A stretch of 64,000 bases of DNA, taken from the NCBI GenBank assembly GCA_963806955.1, contig CAWDZG010000002.1:930001-994000 (forward strand). The letters run 5' to 3'. Below the pieces are notes generated by a model. That model was given only the letters and a program-made list of their open reading frames with translations. It was not told the origin of the DNA and ran no database searches. Source of the stretch: Gaiellasilicea sp963806955. Lineage in GTDB: Bacteria > Actinomycetota > Thermoleophilia > Gaiellales > Gaiellaceae. Below, one piece after another: positions 34,538 to 43,292 of the stretch (within the stretch, counting starts at the first letter, position 1; every line of letters starts with the position of its first letter). Position numbers and translations under genes: made by a program.

Positions 34538-35253
34538 GCTCGCTCGCGATCCCGCTCGCGGGCGTCACCGTCCTCTCGACCCTGGCCGGAGGGCTCGTGG
34601 CGCTGCGGCTCGCCCGCGAGCTCGCGACCGCGATCGCCCTCACCGGCGGCGTCGTCGTCGCCGTAGCGCTGTTCCACGTCCTCCCCGAGGCGATCGAGAC
34701 GGTCGGAGACCCCGAGCGCGTCGGCATGCTCGTCGGCGCCGGCTTCGTCTTCTTCTTCCTGGCCGAGCGGGCGCTCGTGCTCCATCACCGCGACGACGAC
34801 GAGCACGTGCACGCACACGCCCAGGTCGGAGCACTCGGCGCGGCCGGGCTCTCGCTGCACAGCTTCATCGACGGCCTCGGGATCGGGATCGCGTTCGGGC
34901 TCTCGACCGAGACGGGTCTGCTCGTCTTCGTCGCGGTGGTCGCGCACGACTTCGCCGACGGGCTCAACACCGTCGGCTTCGTGCTCAGGCAGTCCGGTGA
35001 CCGAGCGCGGGCGATCCGCTGGCTCGCAGTCGATGCGATCGCCCCGTTGCTCGGCGCGATCGTCGGGACGGCGCTCTCGATCTCCGAGCGGAGTCTCGGG
35101 CAGCTGCTGGCCGTCTACGCCGGCTTCTTCCTCTTCATGGGGGCGACCGACCTGCTCCCTCACGCCCACCAGCATCCGTCCGGGCGCCGGGTGCTGCTGA
35201 CCTTCGCCGGCTTCGCAGCGGTCTTCGCCGTCAGCCTGATCGCCCGCCACTAG
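34534..35253 (+). CDS. ZIP-family metal transporter
   Basis: A 239-residue ZIP transporter with about eight membrane helices. It has a His-rich loop (HHRDDDEHVHAHAQ, about 88-101), the helix IV metal motif LHSFIDGLGIG and the helix V motif VAHDFADGLN. ZIP proteins bring Zn2+ or other divalent ions into the cytoplasm. Co-transcribed with the Fur/Zur gene (4-nt overlap), which gives a simple feedback circuit: low zinc lifts repression and raises import. Confidence 0.9.
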   Translation: MSSLAIPLAGVTVLSTLAGGLVALRLARELATAIALTGGVVVAVALFHVLPEAIETVGDPERVGMLVGAGFVFFFLAERALVLHHRDDDEHVHAHAQVGALGAAGLSLHSFIDGLGIGIAFGLSTETGLLVFVAVVAHDFADGLNTVGFVLRQSGDRARAIRWLAVDAIAPLLGAIVGTALSISERSLGQLLAVYAGFFLFMGATDLLPHAHQHPSGRRVLLTFAGFAAVFAVSLIARH

Positions 35254-35292
35254 CGCGTAACCGCGGGCGCGCCTGAGCCGTTCTGCTCTGGA

Positions 35293-36294
35293 ATGCGCAC
35301 GCTGACACTGCTCCTCGTACTCGTGCTCGCGAGCATCTCGGCCGCCGAGGCGGCCTCCACGATCGCCGCCGACCGCGGGACGGTCGTGGCGGTCGTCGAC
35401 ACGGGAGTCTCCCTGGACGGAGCCCGTGTGCTCGCGGGCGCCGACCTGGTCGACGGCGACGGCGACGCGGCCGACGAGAACGGCCACGGCACCGCGGTCG
35501 CCGCGACGGTTGCAGCCGCCTGCCCCGATTGCTCGATCCTGCCTGTGCGAGTGCTGTCGCGCGCCGGCTCCGCACCCTGGTCACGCGTCGCCGCCGGCAT
35601 CGTCTGGGCGGTCGACCGCGGCGCGCAGGTGGTGAACGTCTCGATCTCCGGCCCAGGCGGGTCGCCGGCCCTCCGCGGGGCCGTCCGCTACGCGGCCGAG
35701 CGCGACGTCCTCGTGGTCGCGGCGGCCGGCAACGCCGGCTCCACCCAGCGGCAGTACCCGGCCGCGTACGACGGGGTCGTGGCCGTCGCCGCCGCCGACG
35801 CGGGCGGACATCTGCACGACTGGTCGTCCCGCGGCGCCTGGGTCGACCTCGCCGCACCCGGCTGCGAGACGCTGCCGGTCGCCGACCGGACGGCATGGGC
35901 GTGCGGCACGTCGTTCGCGGCGCCGTTCGTCGCCGGGACCGCCGGGAAGGCGCGCGCCGCGGACTCTTCGTCGAGCGCGCTCGCGATCGCTCGTGTGCTT
36001 CCGTCTCTGGTGCACCCGGGAACCGGGGCGGCCCCGCGCGTCACTGTCTCGGGCAGCCCTCGGCCCGGCGCGACGCTCCGCGCGTCCCTGCCCGGCCACC
36101 GCGGCCTCGGCACGCAGGTGCGCTGGTTTCGCTGCGCCACCGGCGCGTCCGCGCACGAGTGCGTGCCCGCGTCCTCCGGAGCGAGCTACCGCGTGCGCGC
36201 CGGAGACAGCGGCGCGACGCTGGTGGCACGGGCGCTGACGAAGCCGTTCGGCGGGCTCTGGCTCGCCACGTCGGCGCGCTTCGCCGTCTCCTAG
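35293..36294 (+). CDS. Compact secreted subtilisin-like protease
   Basis: A 333-residue exported S8 protease. Signal peptide (about 1-20), then almost directly the catalytic domain: VAVVDTGVSLDG (Asp), NGHGTAVAA (His), AAAGNAGS (oxyanion Asn) and CGTSFAAPFVAG (Ser). There is no room for a classical propeptide inhibitor. The C-terminal about 80 residues form an Ig-like domain (VTVSGSPRPGATLRAS). Cys pairs CPDC and CETLP...WACG may bond. Its TAG interlocks with the stop of the convergent gene (shared CTAG). Confidence 0.85.
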   Translation: MRTLTLLLVLVLASISAAEAASTIAADRGTVVAVVDTGVSLDGARVLAGADLVDGDGDAADENGHGTAVAATVAAACPDCSILPVRVLSRAGSAPWSRVAAGIVWAVDRGAQVVNVSISGPGGSPALRGAVRYAAERDVLVVAAAGNAGSTQRQYPAAYDGVVAVAAADAGGHLHDWSSRGAWVDLAAPGCETLPVADRTAWACGTSFAAPFVAGTAGKARAADSSSSALAIARVLPSLVHPGTGAAPRVTVSGSPRPGATLRASLPGHRGLGTQVRWFRCATGASAHECVPASSGASYRVRAGDSGATLVARALTKPFGGLWLATSARFAVS

Positions 36295-36680
36295 TCGCCG
36301 AGCTTGCGGGCGAACTCGCGAAAGCGGGCGCGCGCGTCCTCGTCCGGCCCGAGCTCCTCGTCGCCGGCGTAGCGCGGATCGGCAGCGATCTCCTCCGCCA
36401 CCGCGCGCACCTCCGCAGCGATCGCCGCGTGATTCGCGGGGTCGCGGAGGAGCAGCTCGACCCACGAGTCGGTGCCGTCGTACGGGGGCACGTCGTTGTC
36501 CACGAGCAGCTCGCCGAGCTTCACGCCGACGCGGATGTACGCGAATGTCCGGAAGGCGAGGATGCGGTTCGGCGACCCGACGAGGCGCCCGATCTCGGGG
36601 TCGTCGGCCTGGATCTGCGCGACGATGCCGCCGATCGGCTCGTCAACGAGCGGGAGCCAGATCTCCTCGTGCTCGGTCAT
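36291..36680 (-). CDS. 129-residue protein of unknown function
   Basis: A soluble acidic protein without signal or membrane segment. It begins MTEHEEIWLPLVDEPIGGIV; the middle FAYIRVGVKLGELLVDND is amphipathic; the C-terminus is helical and charged. No family recognised. The start ATG 36680 overlaps the stop of a TauE half-gene (ATGA), so it is the last gene of that operon and may be linked to it functionally. A TATCCT box 8 nt upstream could also provide a separate start. Confidence 0.65.
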   Translation of the reverse strand: MTEHEEIWLPLVDEPIGGIVAQIQADDPEIGRLVGSPNRILAFRTFAYIRVGVKLGELLVDNDVPPYDGTDSWVELLLRDPANHAAIAAEVRAVAEEIAADPRYAGDEELGPDEDARARFREFARKLGD

Positions 36681-37069
36681 GGTCCGGAAGGATACGGGTC
36701 CGGGCGCCGCGACCGCCACGCGAGTTGCGCCGCAACGCCGAGCAGCAGGATCGCGAACAGGCGCCGAAGCACGTCCTCCGGCAGGGCGGTCGCGACCTGG
36801 ACGCCCGCCGCCACTCCCGCGATCGACACGAGCCCGAGCAGCAGCGCCGCCCGCCAGCGGACGTTCCCGTACCGGCGCTGCCGCCACGTGCCGGCGAGCA
36901 CGGTCGGCAGGATCGCCAGCAGTGACGCCGCCTCCGCGTCGAGCTGGGAGAGGCCGAGCCCGACGAGCGTCGGGACGAAGAGGATGCCGCCCCCGACCCC
37001 GAAGAACCCGGCGAGCAGGCCGGCGGCCACACCCAGCGCCAGCGCGAGGACGACGGTCGTCGCGCTCAC
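36677..37069 (-). CDS. Half-size TauE/SafE-family membrane protein (second half)
   Basis: A 130-residue protein with about four membrane helices and the family signature GLLAGFFGVGGGILFVPTLV at about 14-33. Normal TauE/SafE transporters are about 250 residues with two such repeats; here each repeat is its own gene. The GTG start overlaps the stop of the first half (GTGA), so the two are translated together and probably pair as a heterodimer. TauE proteins move sulfite, sulfoacetate or other organic anions; substrate unknown. Confidence 0.75.
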   Translation of the reverse strand: MSATTVVLALALGVAAGLLAGFFGVGGGILFVPTLVGLGLSQLDAEAASLLAILPTVLAGTWRQRRYGNVRWRAALLLGLVSIAGVAAGVQVATALPEDVLRRLFAILLLGVAAQLAWRSRRPDPYPSGP

Positions 37070-37417
37070 GAGGCGAGCAGCCAGACCGCGATCGCCGCCA
37101 ACAGGCCCGCGAACGCGAGCGAGAGCGCCCGCGCCGAGATGCGCTGCTGGATTGCGGTGCCGACGATCGCGCCGCCCGCAGCGGGCAGCCCGACGAGCGC
37201 CGCGTGGCCCAACGTCGTGGTGGCCCTCGAAGGCGTAGAAGATCGCGCCCGCGAGCGCGGTGATCCCGATCGCGGCGAGCGACGTGCCGGCGGCCGCCTT
37301 GCCCTCGAAGCCGGCGACGACGATCAGGAGGGGGACGATCACGATTCCGCCGCCCACACCGAAGACCGCGCTGAAGAGGCCGGCGACGAGGCCGATGAGG
37401 ACGAGCTTCAGCGCCAC
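37066..37417 (-). CDS. Half-size TauE/SafE-family membrane protein (first half; one frameshift)
   Basis: Restored length 116 residues after removing one inserted base near 37217-37222. Signature LVAGLFSAVFGVGGGIVIVP at about 9-28, then AGFEGKAAAGTSLAAIGITAL; the corrected end reads IQQRISARALSLAFAGLLAA and so on to a TGA inside the next start. About four helices. The GTG is 7 nt after TAGGAT on the minus strand. As written, the shifted frame runs on into the next gene and looks like a 246-residue fusion, which is an artefact. Confidence 0.7.
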
Positions 37418-37423
37418 CGCTCG

Positions 37424-37430
37424 TATCCTA
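37424..37430. promoter_or_regulatory. Shared -10 for divergent otsB and TauE genes
   Basis: The 7 bp TATCCTA read on + gives TATCCT, 6 nt before the otsB ATG (37436); read on - it gives TAGGAT, 7 nt before the GTG at 37417. Both genes lack a Shine-Dalgarno. One melted site would serve two back-to-back leaderless transcripts, so they should exclude each other on one DNA molecule. Confidence 0.6.
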
Positions 37431-37435
37431 CGGCG

Positions 37436-38155
37436 ATGGTCGGCGCCGACTCACTGCTCTCACGTCTCACTGCCGAGCCGGACCGCACGGCGGTGCTGCT
37501 CGACGTCGACGGCGTGCTCGCTCCGATCGTCGCCGTCCCGCACGAGGCGGTCGTCCCCGACGAGACCCGGGCGGAGCTCGCCCGGCTGCACGGGCGCTAC
37601 GCCCTCGTCGCCTGCATCAGCGGCCGTTCGGGCGCCGACGCGCGCCGGATCGTCGGGCTGGACGAGCTCACCTACGTGGGCGAGCACGGCCTCGAGCTGG
37701 TGCCCGAGGCCGCGGCCTGGGCGGAGAGGCTGCAGGCCTTCGCGAGCTCGGTCGACTGGGAGGACGTCGAGCGGAAGCCGCTGACGATCACGTTCCACTA
37801 CCGCCGCGCGGAGCACGAGGAGGAGGCGCTGGAGCTGCTCGAGGCAGTCGCGGCGCGGGCGCGCCACGAGGGTCTCGTCGCCCGCTTCGGCCGCAAGGTG
37901 CTCGAGCTCCGACCGCCGCTGGACGCCGACAAGGGAACGGCCGTCGCCCACCTGCTGCGCGAGCACGGGCTTGAGCGAGCGCTCTACGCCGGGGACGACA
38001 CCACCGACCTGGACGCCTTCCGCGCACTCGAGGGCCTGGAGCTGGGCGTCCGCGTCGCGGTCGCCTCGCCCGAGGGGCCGCCCGCGCTGCGCGAGGCCGC
38101 CGACGTCGTGGTCGACGGCCCCGCGGAGCTGCTCGAGCTGCTGCGCCGGCTCTAG
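37436..38155 (+). CDS. otsB: Trehalose-6-phosphate phosphatase
   Basis: A 239-residue HAD-family phosphatase. Motif I LLDVDGVLAPI (nucleophile Asp about 23), ISGRSGADARRI, GEHGLEL, and the late motif YAGDDTTDLDAFR (metal Asp). These are the hallmarks of OtsB, which makes trehalose from its 6-phosphate as osmolyte and stress protectant. The synthase otsA is not in the window. Leaderless start; TAG stop interlocked with the convergent MFS gene. Confidence 0.9.
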   Translation: MVGADSLLSRLTAEPDRTAVLLDVDGVLAPIVAVPHEAVVPDETRAELARLHGRYALVACISGRSGADARRIVGLDELTYVGEHGLELVPEAAAWAERLQAFASSVDWEDVERKPLTITFHYRRAEHEEEALELLEAVAARARHEGLVARFGRKVLELRPPLDADKGTAVAHLLREHGLERALYAGDDTTDLDAFRALEGLELGVRVAVASPEGPPALREAADVVVDGPAELLELLRRL

Positions 38156-39589
38156 GCGGCGACCGGAGCCGCCGCCGGCTCGCCGGCGACCTCGATCTCT
38201 TCCTGCCGGATCAGCACGAGCGCGGCGACGACACCGACGAGCGCGATCGCGGCCCCGGTCCAGAAGGCGTACTGGAAGCCGGACGTGAGCGCCTCCGGCG
38301 GCGCGACGCCGGCCGCGACCTCGTTCTCGGTGTGCGTGATCGCGATCGTCGAGAGCAGGGCGATCCCGACCGCGCCGCCGACCTGCTGCGACGTGTTGAT
38401 CAGCCCGGAGGCAAGGCCCGCCTCGGCCTGCTTGACGCCCGCGAGCGCTGCGATCGAGATCGGCACGAAGCAGAGCGCCATCCCGAGCGCGATGATCAGG
38501 AAGCCCGGCAGCAGGTTCGCGGCGTACGTGCCGCCGACAGAGACCTGCGTGAACAGGAACATCCCGACCGCGAGCAGCGCCATCCCGGCCGCGATCAACG
38601 GGCGGACACCGACCTTGCTCACGAGTGCGGCGGCGACGTTCGCCCAGATGATCGACGTCCCGGCGACCGCGAGGTACGCGACGCCCGTCTTCATCGCCGA
38701 GTAGCCGAGCACCTGCTGCATGTAGAGCGTCAGCATCAGGAACATGCTGAACAGCGCCGTGCCGAGGATGAACCCGGCCACGTTGGCCCCGAGCACCGTC
38801 TTCGTGCGCAGGATCCCGAAGCGCATCAACGGCTCGTCGGCCCGGTTCTCCCAGACGACGAAGCCGACGAGCAGCGCGAGCGCGGCGGCGAAGACGCCGA
38901 TCGTCCGCGCCGAGCCCCAGTCCCACTGGCTGCCCTGCGTGATCCCGAGCACGAGCAGGCTGAGCCCGCCGGTGACGAGCACGGCACCCGGTGCGTCGAA
39001 GCTCTTGACTCGGGTGTCGCGGCTCTCGCCGAGCAGCACCGGCGCGAGGAGGAAGGCGGCGACGCCGACCGGGATGTTGACGAAGAAGATCCACTCCCAG
39101 GAGAGCGCGTCGGTGAGCACGCCGCCGAGCAGACACGCCGGCAGCGGCGCCGAAGCCACCGACCGCGCCCCAGACGCCGAGCGCGATGTTGCGCTCCCGG
39201 CCCTCGGCGAACGTGGTCATCAGGATCGCGAGCGCGGCGGGTGAGATCGTCGCGGCGCCGAGCCCCTGGATCGCACGGGCGCCGATCAGCGAGACCTCCG
39301 ACCAGGCGAGCCCGCAGAGCAGCGAGCCGATCGTGAAGGCGATCAAGCCGAGCATGAAGATGCGGCGGCGACCGAGCAGGTCGGCCGTGCGGCCACCGAG
39401 CAGCAGGAAGCCGCCGAAGACCAGCGCGTAGGCGGAGATCACCCACTGGAGGTTGGCCTGTGAGACGCCAAGGTCAGTCTGGATCGACGGGAGCGCGACG
39501 TTCACGATCGCGATGTCGAGCACGACCATGAACTGGACGGCGGCCAGCAGCGCCAGTCCGTACCATTTCAAGCGAGGTGAGGCGACCAT
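38152..39589 (-). CDS. MFS (DHA2-type, 14-helix) drug exporter, one frameshift
   Basis: Restored length 478 residues after removing one extra base at about 39133. DHA2 features are present: AAVQFMVVLDIAIVNVALPS (motif D1), GRTADLLGRRRIFMLG (motif A), RAIQGLGAATISPAAL (motif B) and 14 predicted helices. Such pumps expel antiseptics and antibiotics with protons. It is divergent from an HxlR-type regulator, with a palindrome between them, so the pump is probably under that regulator. The chain on both sides of the shift is fully conserved. Confidence 0.85.
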
Positions 39590-39634
39590 CGAGCTATCCT
39601 TTCAGCAGGGTACGCTTTCTTCCGAGAAGTCTAT

Positions 39635-39651
39635 ACTTGCAAAAAGCAAGT
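39635..39651. promoter_or_regulatory. Likely HxlR operator between pump and regulator
   Basis: A perfect palindrome, ACTTGC-AAAAA-GCAAGT, in the 84-bp divergent gap. It is AT-rich in otherwise GC-rich DNA and lies next to TATAGA on the minus strand, a possible -10 for the pump. The regulator has GGAGGA 11 nt before its GTG. Binding would control both directions. Confidence 0.6.
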
Positions 39652-39673
39652 CATTCTGGAGGATGATTTTCGC

Positions 39674-40291
39674 GTGAAGCGCTACGACCAGTACTGCCCG
39701 ATCGCCTGCTCGCTCTCCGTCGTCGGCGAGCGGTGGACGCTCCTCGTCGTCCGCGAGCTGATCTACGGGCCCAAGCGCTACACCGATCTCGTCGACGGCC
39801 TGCCCGGGATCGGCACGAACATCCTCGCGGCGCGGCTGAAGGAGCTGGAGGCGGCCGGGCTGGTCGAGCGGCGGAAGCTGCCGCCGCCGGCCGCGTCGAC
39901 CGTCTACGAGCTGACGCCGGCCGGAGAGCGGCTGCGGCCGGTGCTGCACGAGCTGGCGCGATTCGGATTGCGGCTGATGGGGCCGCCGCCGGCCGAGGCG
40001 CTCGAGCCGGGCTGGCTCCTGCACGCGCTCGACCTCTCGCTCTCGCCCCAGACGCCGCGGGGCTCGCTGGCGTTCGCGATCGACGACGAGCGGGGCTCGC
40101 TCGTCGAGGGCGAGGTCGTGCCGGGCCTCGTGCCCGACCCGGACGTGCTCGTCGAGGGTGACACGGCGGCCTTCTACCACCTCCTCGTCGACCGGCGCAC
40201 CGACGGCGTCCGGGTCGAGGGCGACGCCGACGTGCTCGAGCGCTTCCTGGACGCGTTCGCGCCCGCTACGGCCGCGCCGCTTCCCGCCTGA
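39674..40291 (+). CDS. HxlR-family transcriptional regulator
   Basis: A 205-residue winged-helix regulator. The HxlR domain covers about 1-100 (CPIACSLSVVGERWTLLVVREL, then FTDL-like YTDLVDGLPGIGTNILAARLKELEAAGLV), with the conserved Cys at residue 8 that in some relatives senses redox or electrophiles. The C-terminal half (about 105-200) is an SCP2-like alpha/beta extension. It is divergent from the MFS pump and is the likely controller. It overlaps the convergent decarboxylase by 26 nt. Confidence 0.85.
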   Translation: MKRYDQYCPIACSLSVVGERWTLLVVRELIYGPKRYTDLVDGLPGIGTNILAARLKELEAAGLVERRKLPPPAASTVYELTPAGERLRPVLHELARFGLRLMGPPPAEALEPGWLLHALDLSLSPQTPRGSLAFAIDDERGSLVEGEVVPGLVPDPDVLVEGDTAAFYHLLVDRRTDGVRVEGDADVLERFLDAFAPATAAPLPA

Positions 40292-41570
40292 GCACGTCCC
40301 AGGCGACGCGCACGTCGTCCTCGGTCGTACGAGCGTTGCCGACGGCGAGCCGCAGCGAGTAGCGGCCGTTCAGCACCGTGTGTGAGAGGAAGGCCTCGCC
40401 GGAGGCGTTCACGCGCTCGAGCAGCGCCTCGTTCTCGGCATCGGACGCGTCGCGGCGGAAGCAGACGAGCGAGAACGGCCGCGGCGCCGTCAGCTCCCAC
40501 CCGGGCTCCTCGCGCACCCAGCTCTCGAAGAGCCCGGCGAGCCGGATCGCCTCGCGGATCCGCTCCTGCAGCCCCTCGCGGCCGTAGCAGCGGAGCACTG
40601 CCCAGAGCTTGAGCGCACGGAAGCGGCGGCCGAGCGCCGGGCTGTACTCGGACAGGCTCGCCACCTCCTCGCTGACGCGGAGGTACTCCGGCACGAGGCT
40701 GAACGCGGCCCGCAGGTCGTCCGGCCGGCGCGTCCACAGCGTCGAGCAGTCCATCGGCGTCAGCAGCCACTTGTGCGGGTTGACGACGACCGAGTCGGCG
40801 CGCTCCCAGCCGGCGAAGTGGCCGCGGTGCTCCGGGCAGACCGCGGCCGCGCCGGCGTAGGCGGCATCGACGTGCAGCCACGCGCCCGCGGCCTCGGCGC
40901 GATCGGCGATGGGGCCGACCGGGTCGACGGAGCTCGTGGAGGTCGTCCCGACGGTCGCGACGACGGCACAGGCGCGGTCGAGGTCGAGCGCGTCCGGCCG
41001 CAGCCTGAACTCGTCGTCGACGGGCGCGGTGCGCAACTCGAGCTCGAGCAGCCGGCACGCCTTCGCGACGGACGAGTGGGCGTGCTCGGAGGCGACGACG
41101 ACGCGCGCGCCGGGCTTGGCCTGCCGAGCGGCCGCGAGCGCGACCATCGTCGACGTCGAAGCCGAGTCCTCGATGTGGCCGTGCAGCCCGTCGGGCAAGC
41201 CGAGCAGCTGCGCGAGCCAGTCGAGCGTCACCTCCTCCAGCTCCTGCAGCGCCGGCGAGGTGCGCCAGAGGATCCCGACCTGGTTCAGGCCTGCGGCGAG
41301 CAGCTCCGCGAGCACGCCCGGCTCGGAGCCCGTGTTGGCGAAGTAGGCGAAGAAGCGAGGGCTCTGCCAATGCGTGACGGCGGGCAGGAGCAGCTCGTCG
41401 AGGTCGCGAAGGACGTTCGCGAACGGCTCCGCGGTCTCGGGTGCCGAGGCGGGCAACCGTGAGCGCAGGTCGCCGGGCTCGACCTGGGCGAGCACCGGGA
41501 ACTCGCGCAGTCGCTCGAGGTACGACGCGACCCACTCGACCGCCGCCGCCCCGTCTTCGCGAAAGCTCAC
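40266..41570 (-). CDS. PLP-dependent aromatic amino acid decarboxylase family protein
   Basis: A 434-residue group II decarboxylase. It has the FAYFANTGSEPGVLAELL active-site strand, HVDAAYAGAAAVCPE (cofactor-binding Asp/Ala) and the Schiff-base Lys in VVNPHKWLLTPMDCS. The family makes tryptamine, phenylethylamine, tyramine or dopamine from the matching amino acid; substrate not resolvable by eye. GTG 41570 overlaps the PolX stop by 4 nt, an odd pairing with no obvious shared pathway. Confidence 0.85.
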   Translation of the reverse strand: MSFREDGAAAVEWVASYLERLREFPVLAQVEPGDLRSRLPASAPETAEPFANVLRDLDELLLPAVTHWQSPRFFAYFANTGSEPGVLAELLAAGLNQVGILWRTSPALQELEEVTLDWLAQLLGLPDGLHGHIEDSASTSTMVALAAARQAKPGARVVVASEHAHSSVAKACRLLELELRTAPVDDEFRLRPDALDLDRACAVVATVGTTSTSSVDPVGPIADRAEAAGAWLHVDAAYAGAAAVCPEHRGHFAGWERADSVVVNPHKWLLTPMDCSTLWTRRPDDLRAAFSLVPEYLRVSEEVASLSEYSPALGRRFRALKLWAVLRCYGREGLQERIREAIRLAGLFESWVREEPGWELTAPRPFSLVCFRRDASDAENEALLERVNASGEAFLSHTVLNGRYSLRLAVGNARTTEDDVRVAWDVLRREAARP

Positions 41571-43273
41571 TTGCGCAGCTTCTCGATCTGCTTCCAGGTG
41601 CGCGTGTTCAGGATCTGCGGCTGCGTCAGCCAGGCCCGCCGCGCCTGCGCGACGCCGAGCTCGACGTAGCGGAGCGCCTTCTGCGAGTGCCCGTCGCTGG
41701 AGACCACGAGCGTCACGCCCGCCTCCCCGGCGAGGCGCGCGTTCGCATCGCGCAGGTCGAGCCGGTCGGGCTGGGAGTTGAGCTCGAGGAACGTGCCGGT
41801 CGCGAGCGCCGCCTCGACGACCCGCTCGACCTCGACCGGGGACGGGTTGCGGATCCCGATCCGCCGGCCGGTGAGATGGCCGATGCAGTCGACGTGAGGG
41901 CTCGCCATCGCGCTCAGCACCCGCGCGGTCGGATCCTTGTCGAAGCTCGTGTGCACGGACGCCATCACCCAGTCGAGCTGCGCGAGCAGGTCGTCGGCGA
42001 CGTCGAGCTCCCCGTTGGCGCGGATGTTCACCTCGATCCCCTTCAGGATCCGGAACGGCGCGAGCCGCTCGTTGAGCGCGTCGATCTCCTCCCACTGCGC
42101 CTGCAGCCGCCCGTCGCGGAGCCGCTGGGCGTGGTCGCACATGGCGATGTACTCGTGCCCGAGCGCCTGCGCGGCACGGGCCATCTCCTCGATCGACGCC
42201 TTCCCGTCCGACCAGGTCGAGTGCGAGTGGAGGTCGCCCCTGAGGTCGGCGCGTTCGACGAGCCGCGGCAGCTCGCCGTCGCGGGCGGCCTCGAGCTCGC
42301 CGCCGTTCTCACGCAGCTCGGGTGGGATGTAGGCGTAGCCGAGGTGGGCGTAGAGCTCCTTCTCGCTGCCCGTCTTGAACTCTTCGCCCGTCTCGACGTT
42401 CGTGACCGAGTACTCGGAGACCGAGAAGCCGCGGCGGACGGCGGCCTCCCGCAGGGCGACGTTGTGCTCCTTCGAGCCGGTGAAGTGCTGGAGCAGGTTG
42501 CCGTAGCTCTCCGGCGGCACGACGCGGAGGTCGAGCCGGAGCCCCTCGTTCGTGATCACCGTGGCCTTCGTGGCGCCCTTCGCGACGACCGAGGCGACGT
42601 TCGCGCGCGAGGTGAAGTGGTCGATCAGCGCGGGCGGGTCGGTGGAGGTGGCGATCACGTCGAGGTCGCGGAACGTCTCGCGGCGGCGGCGCGCGGAGCC
42701 GGCCTCGGAGACCTCGACCGCTGCCGGATGGGCGCGCAGCTCCTCGACGAGCTCGAGCAGGACCGGCAGGCCGTCGCCGAGCAGCCGGCGGGACTCGCGC
42801 GGATCCTTCGGCTCCTGGGCGAGCGCGGCGAGGATCTTCTCCTCGCTCTTCGCGCCGAGTCCCGCCAGGCTCCGCAGCCGCTCCTGCTCGGCCGCCGCTT
42901 TCAGCTCCGCCAGCGTGGTCACGCCCAGCTCCTGCCAGATCCGCCGCGCCGTCTTCGGCCCCAGGCCCGGCAGGCGCGTGAACTTGACGACCTCCGCCGG
43001 GACGAGCGCCTTCCGCTTGGTCAGCGCCTTCATCTCGCCGAGCTCGACCACCTCGACGATCTTCTCCTCGATCGTCTTGCCGATCCCGGAGAGCGCCTTG
43101 GCCTTGCCCTCGAGCGCCAGCTGCGCGACCGGGCCGCCCGTCTCGCGAATGCGGGTCGCAGCCCGCCGGTAGGCGAGCACGCGGAAGGAATCCTCCCCCT
43201 CGAGCTCACTCAGGTCGGCGAGCAGCTCGAGCTGGTCGGCCAGCTCGTCGTTCCTCGGCAGGGTGGTCGTCAC
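41567..43273 (-). CDS. polX: DNA polymerase X with C-terminal PHP domain
   Basis: A 568-residue bacterial Pol X. Parts in order: 8-kDa and fingers region with two helix-hairpin-helix motifs (KALSGIGKTIEEKI; FTRLPGLGPKTARRI), the polymerase palm with GSARRRRETFRDLDVIATS (catalytic Asp pair), and a PHP phosphoesterase domain starting GDLHSHSTWSDGK (about 330) with further metal His. It fills short gaps in base-excision repair, the PHP giving 3'-5' exonuclease activity. GTG 43273 is preceded by TATCAT at 8 nt. Confidence 0.9.
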   Translation of the reverse strand: MTTTLPRNDELADQLELLADLSELEGEDSFRVLAYRRAATRIRETGGPVAQLALEGKAKALSGIGKTIEEKIVEVVELGEMKALTKRKALVPAEVVKFTRLPGLGPKTARRIWQELGVTTLAELKAAAEQERLRSLAGLGAKSEEKILAALAQEPKDPRESRRLLGDGLPVLLELVEELRAHPAAVEVSEAGSARRRRETFRDLDVIATSTDPPALIDHFTSRANVASVVAKGATKATVITNEGLRLDLRVVPPESYGNLLQHFTGSKEHNVALREAAVRRGFSVSEYSVTNVETGEEFKTGSEKELYAHLGYAYIPPELRENGGELEAARDGELPRLVERADLRGDLHSHSTWSDGKASIEEMARAAQALGHEYIAMCDHAQRLRDGRLQAQWEEIDALNERLAPFRILKGIEVNIRANGELDVADDLLAQLDWVMASVHTSFDKDPTARVLSAMASPHVDCIGHLTGRRIGIRNPSPVEVERVVEAALATGTFLELNSQPDRLDLRDANARLAGEAGVTLVVSSDGHSQKALRYVELGVAQARRAWLTQPQILNTRTWKQIEKLRK

Positions 43274-43280
43274 TTGTCGC

Positions 43281-43288
43281 GATGATAC
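43281..43288. promoter_or_regulatory. Overlapping divergent -10 elements (polX and mannosyltransferase)
   Basis: GATGATAC contains TATCAT on the minus strand (8 nt before the polX GTG) and GATGAT/TGATAC on the plus strand (5-6 nt before the GTG at 43293). Only 19 bp separate the two start codons, so both genes must be leaderless or nearly so. Confidence 0.45.
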
Positions 43289-43292
43289 GGCC

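Noticed and set aside
36677..37417. A single 246-residue TauE protein
   Set aside because: The middle of that frame is a frameshifted, Arg-rich stretch. Removing one base gives two proper half-proteins with overlapping stop and start.
41374..43285. Long + strand frames opposite the decarboxylase and polX
   Set aside because: Antisense shadows; the minus strand shows the PLP Lys motif, polymerase and PHP motifs in order.
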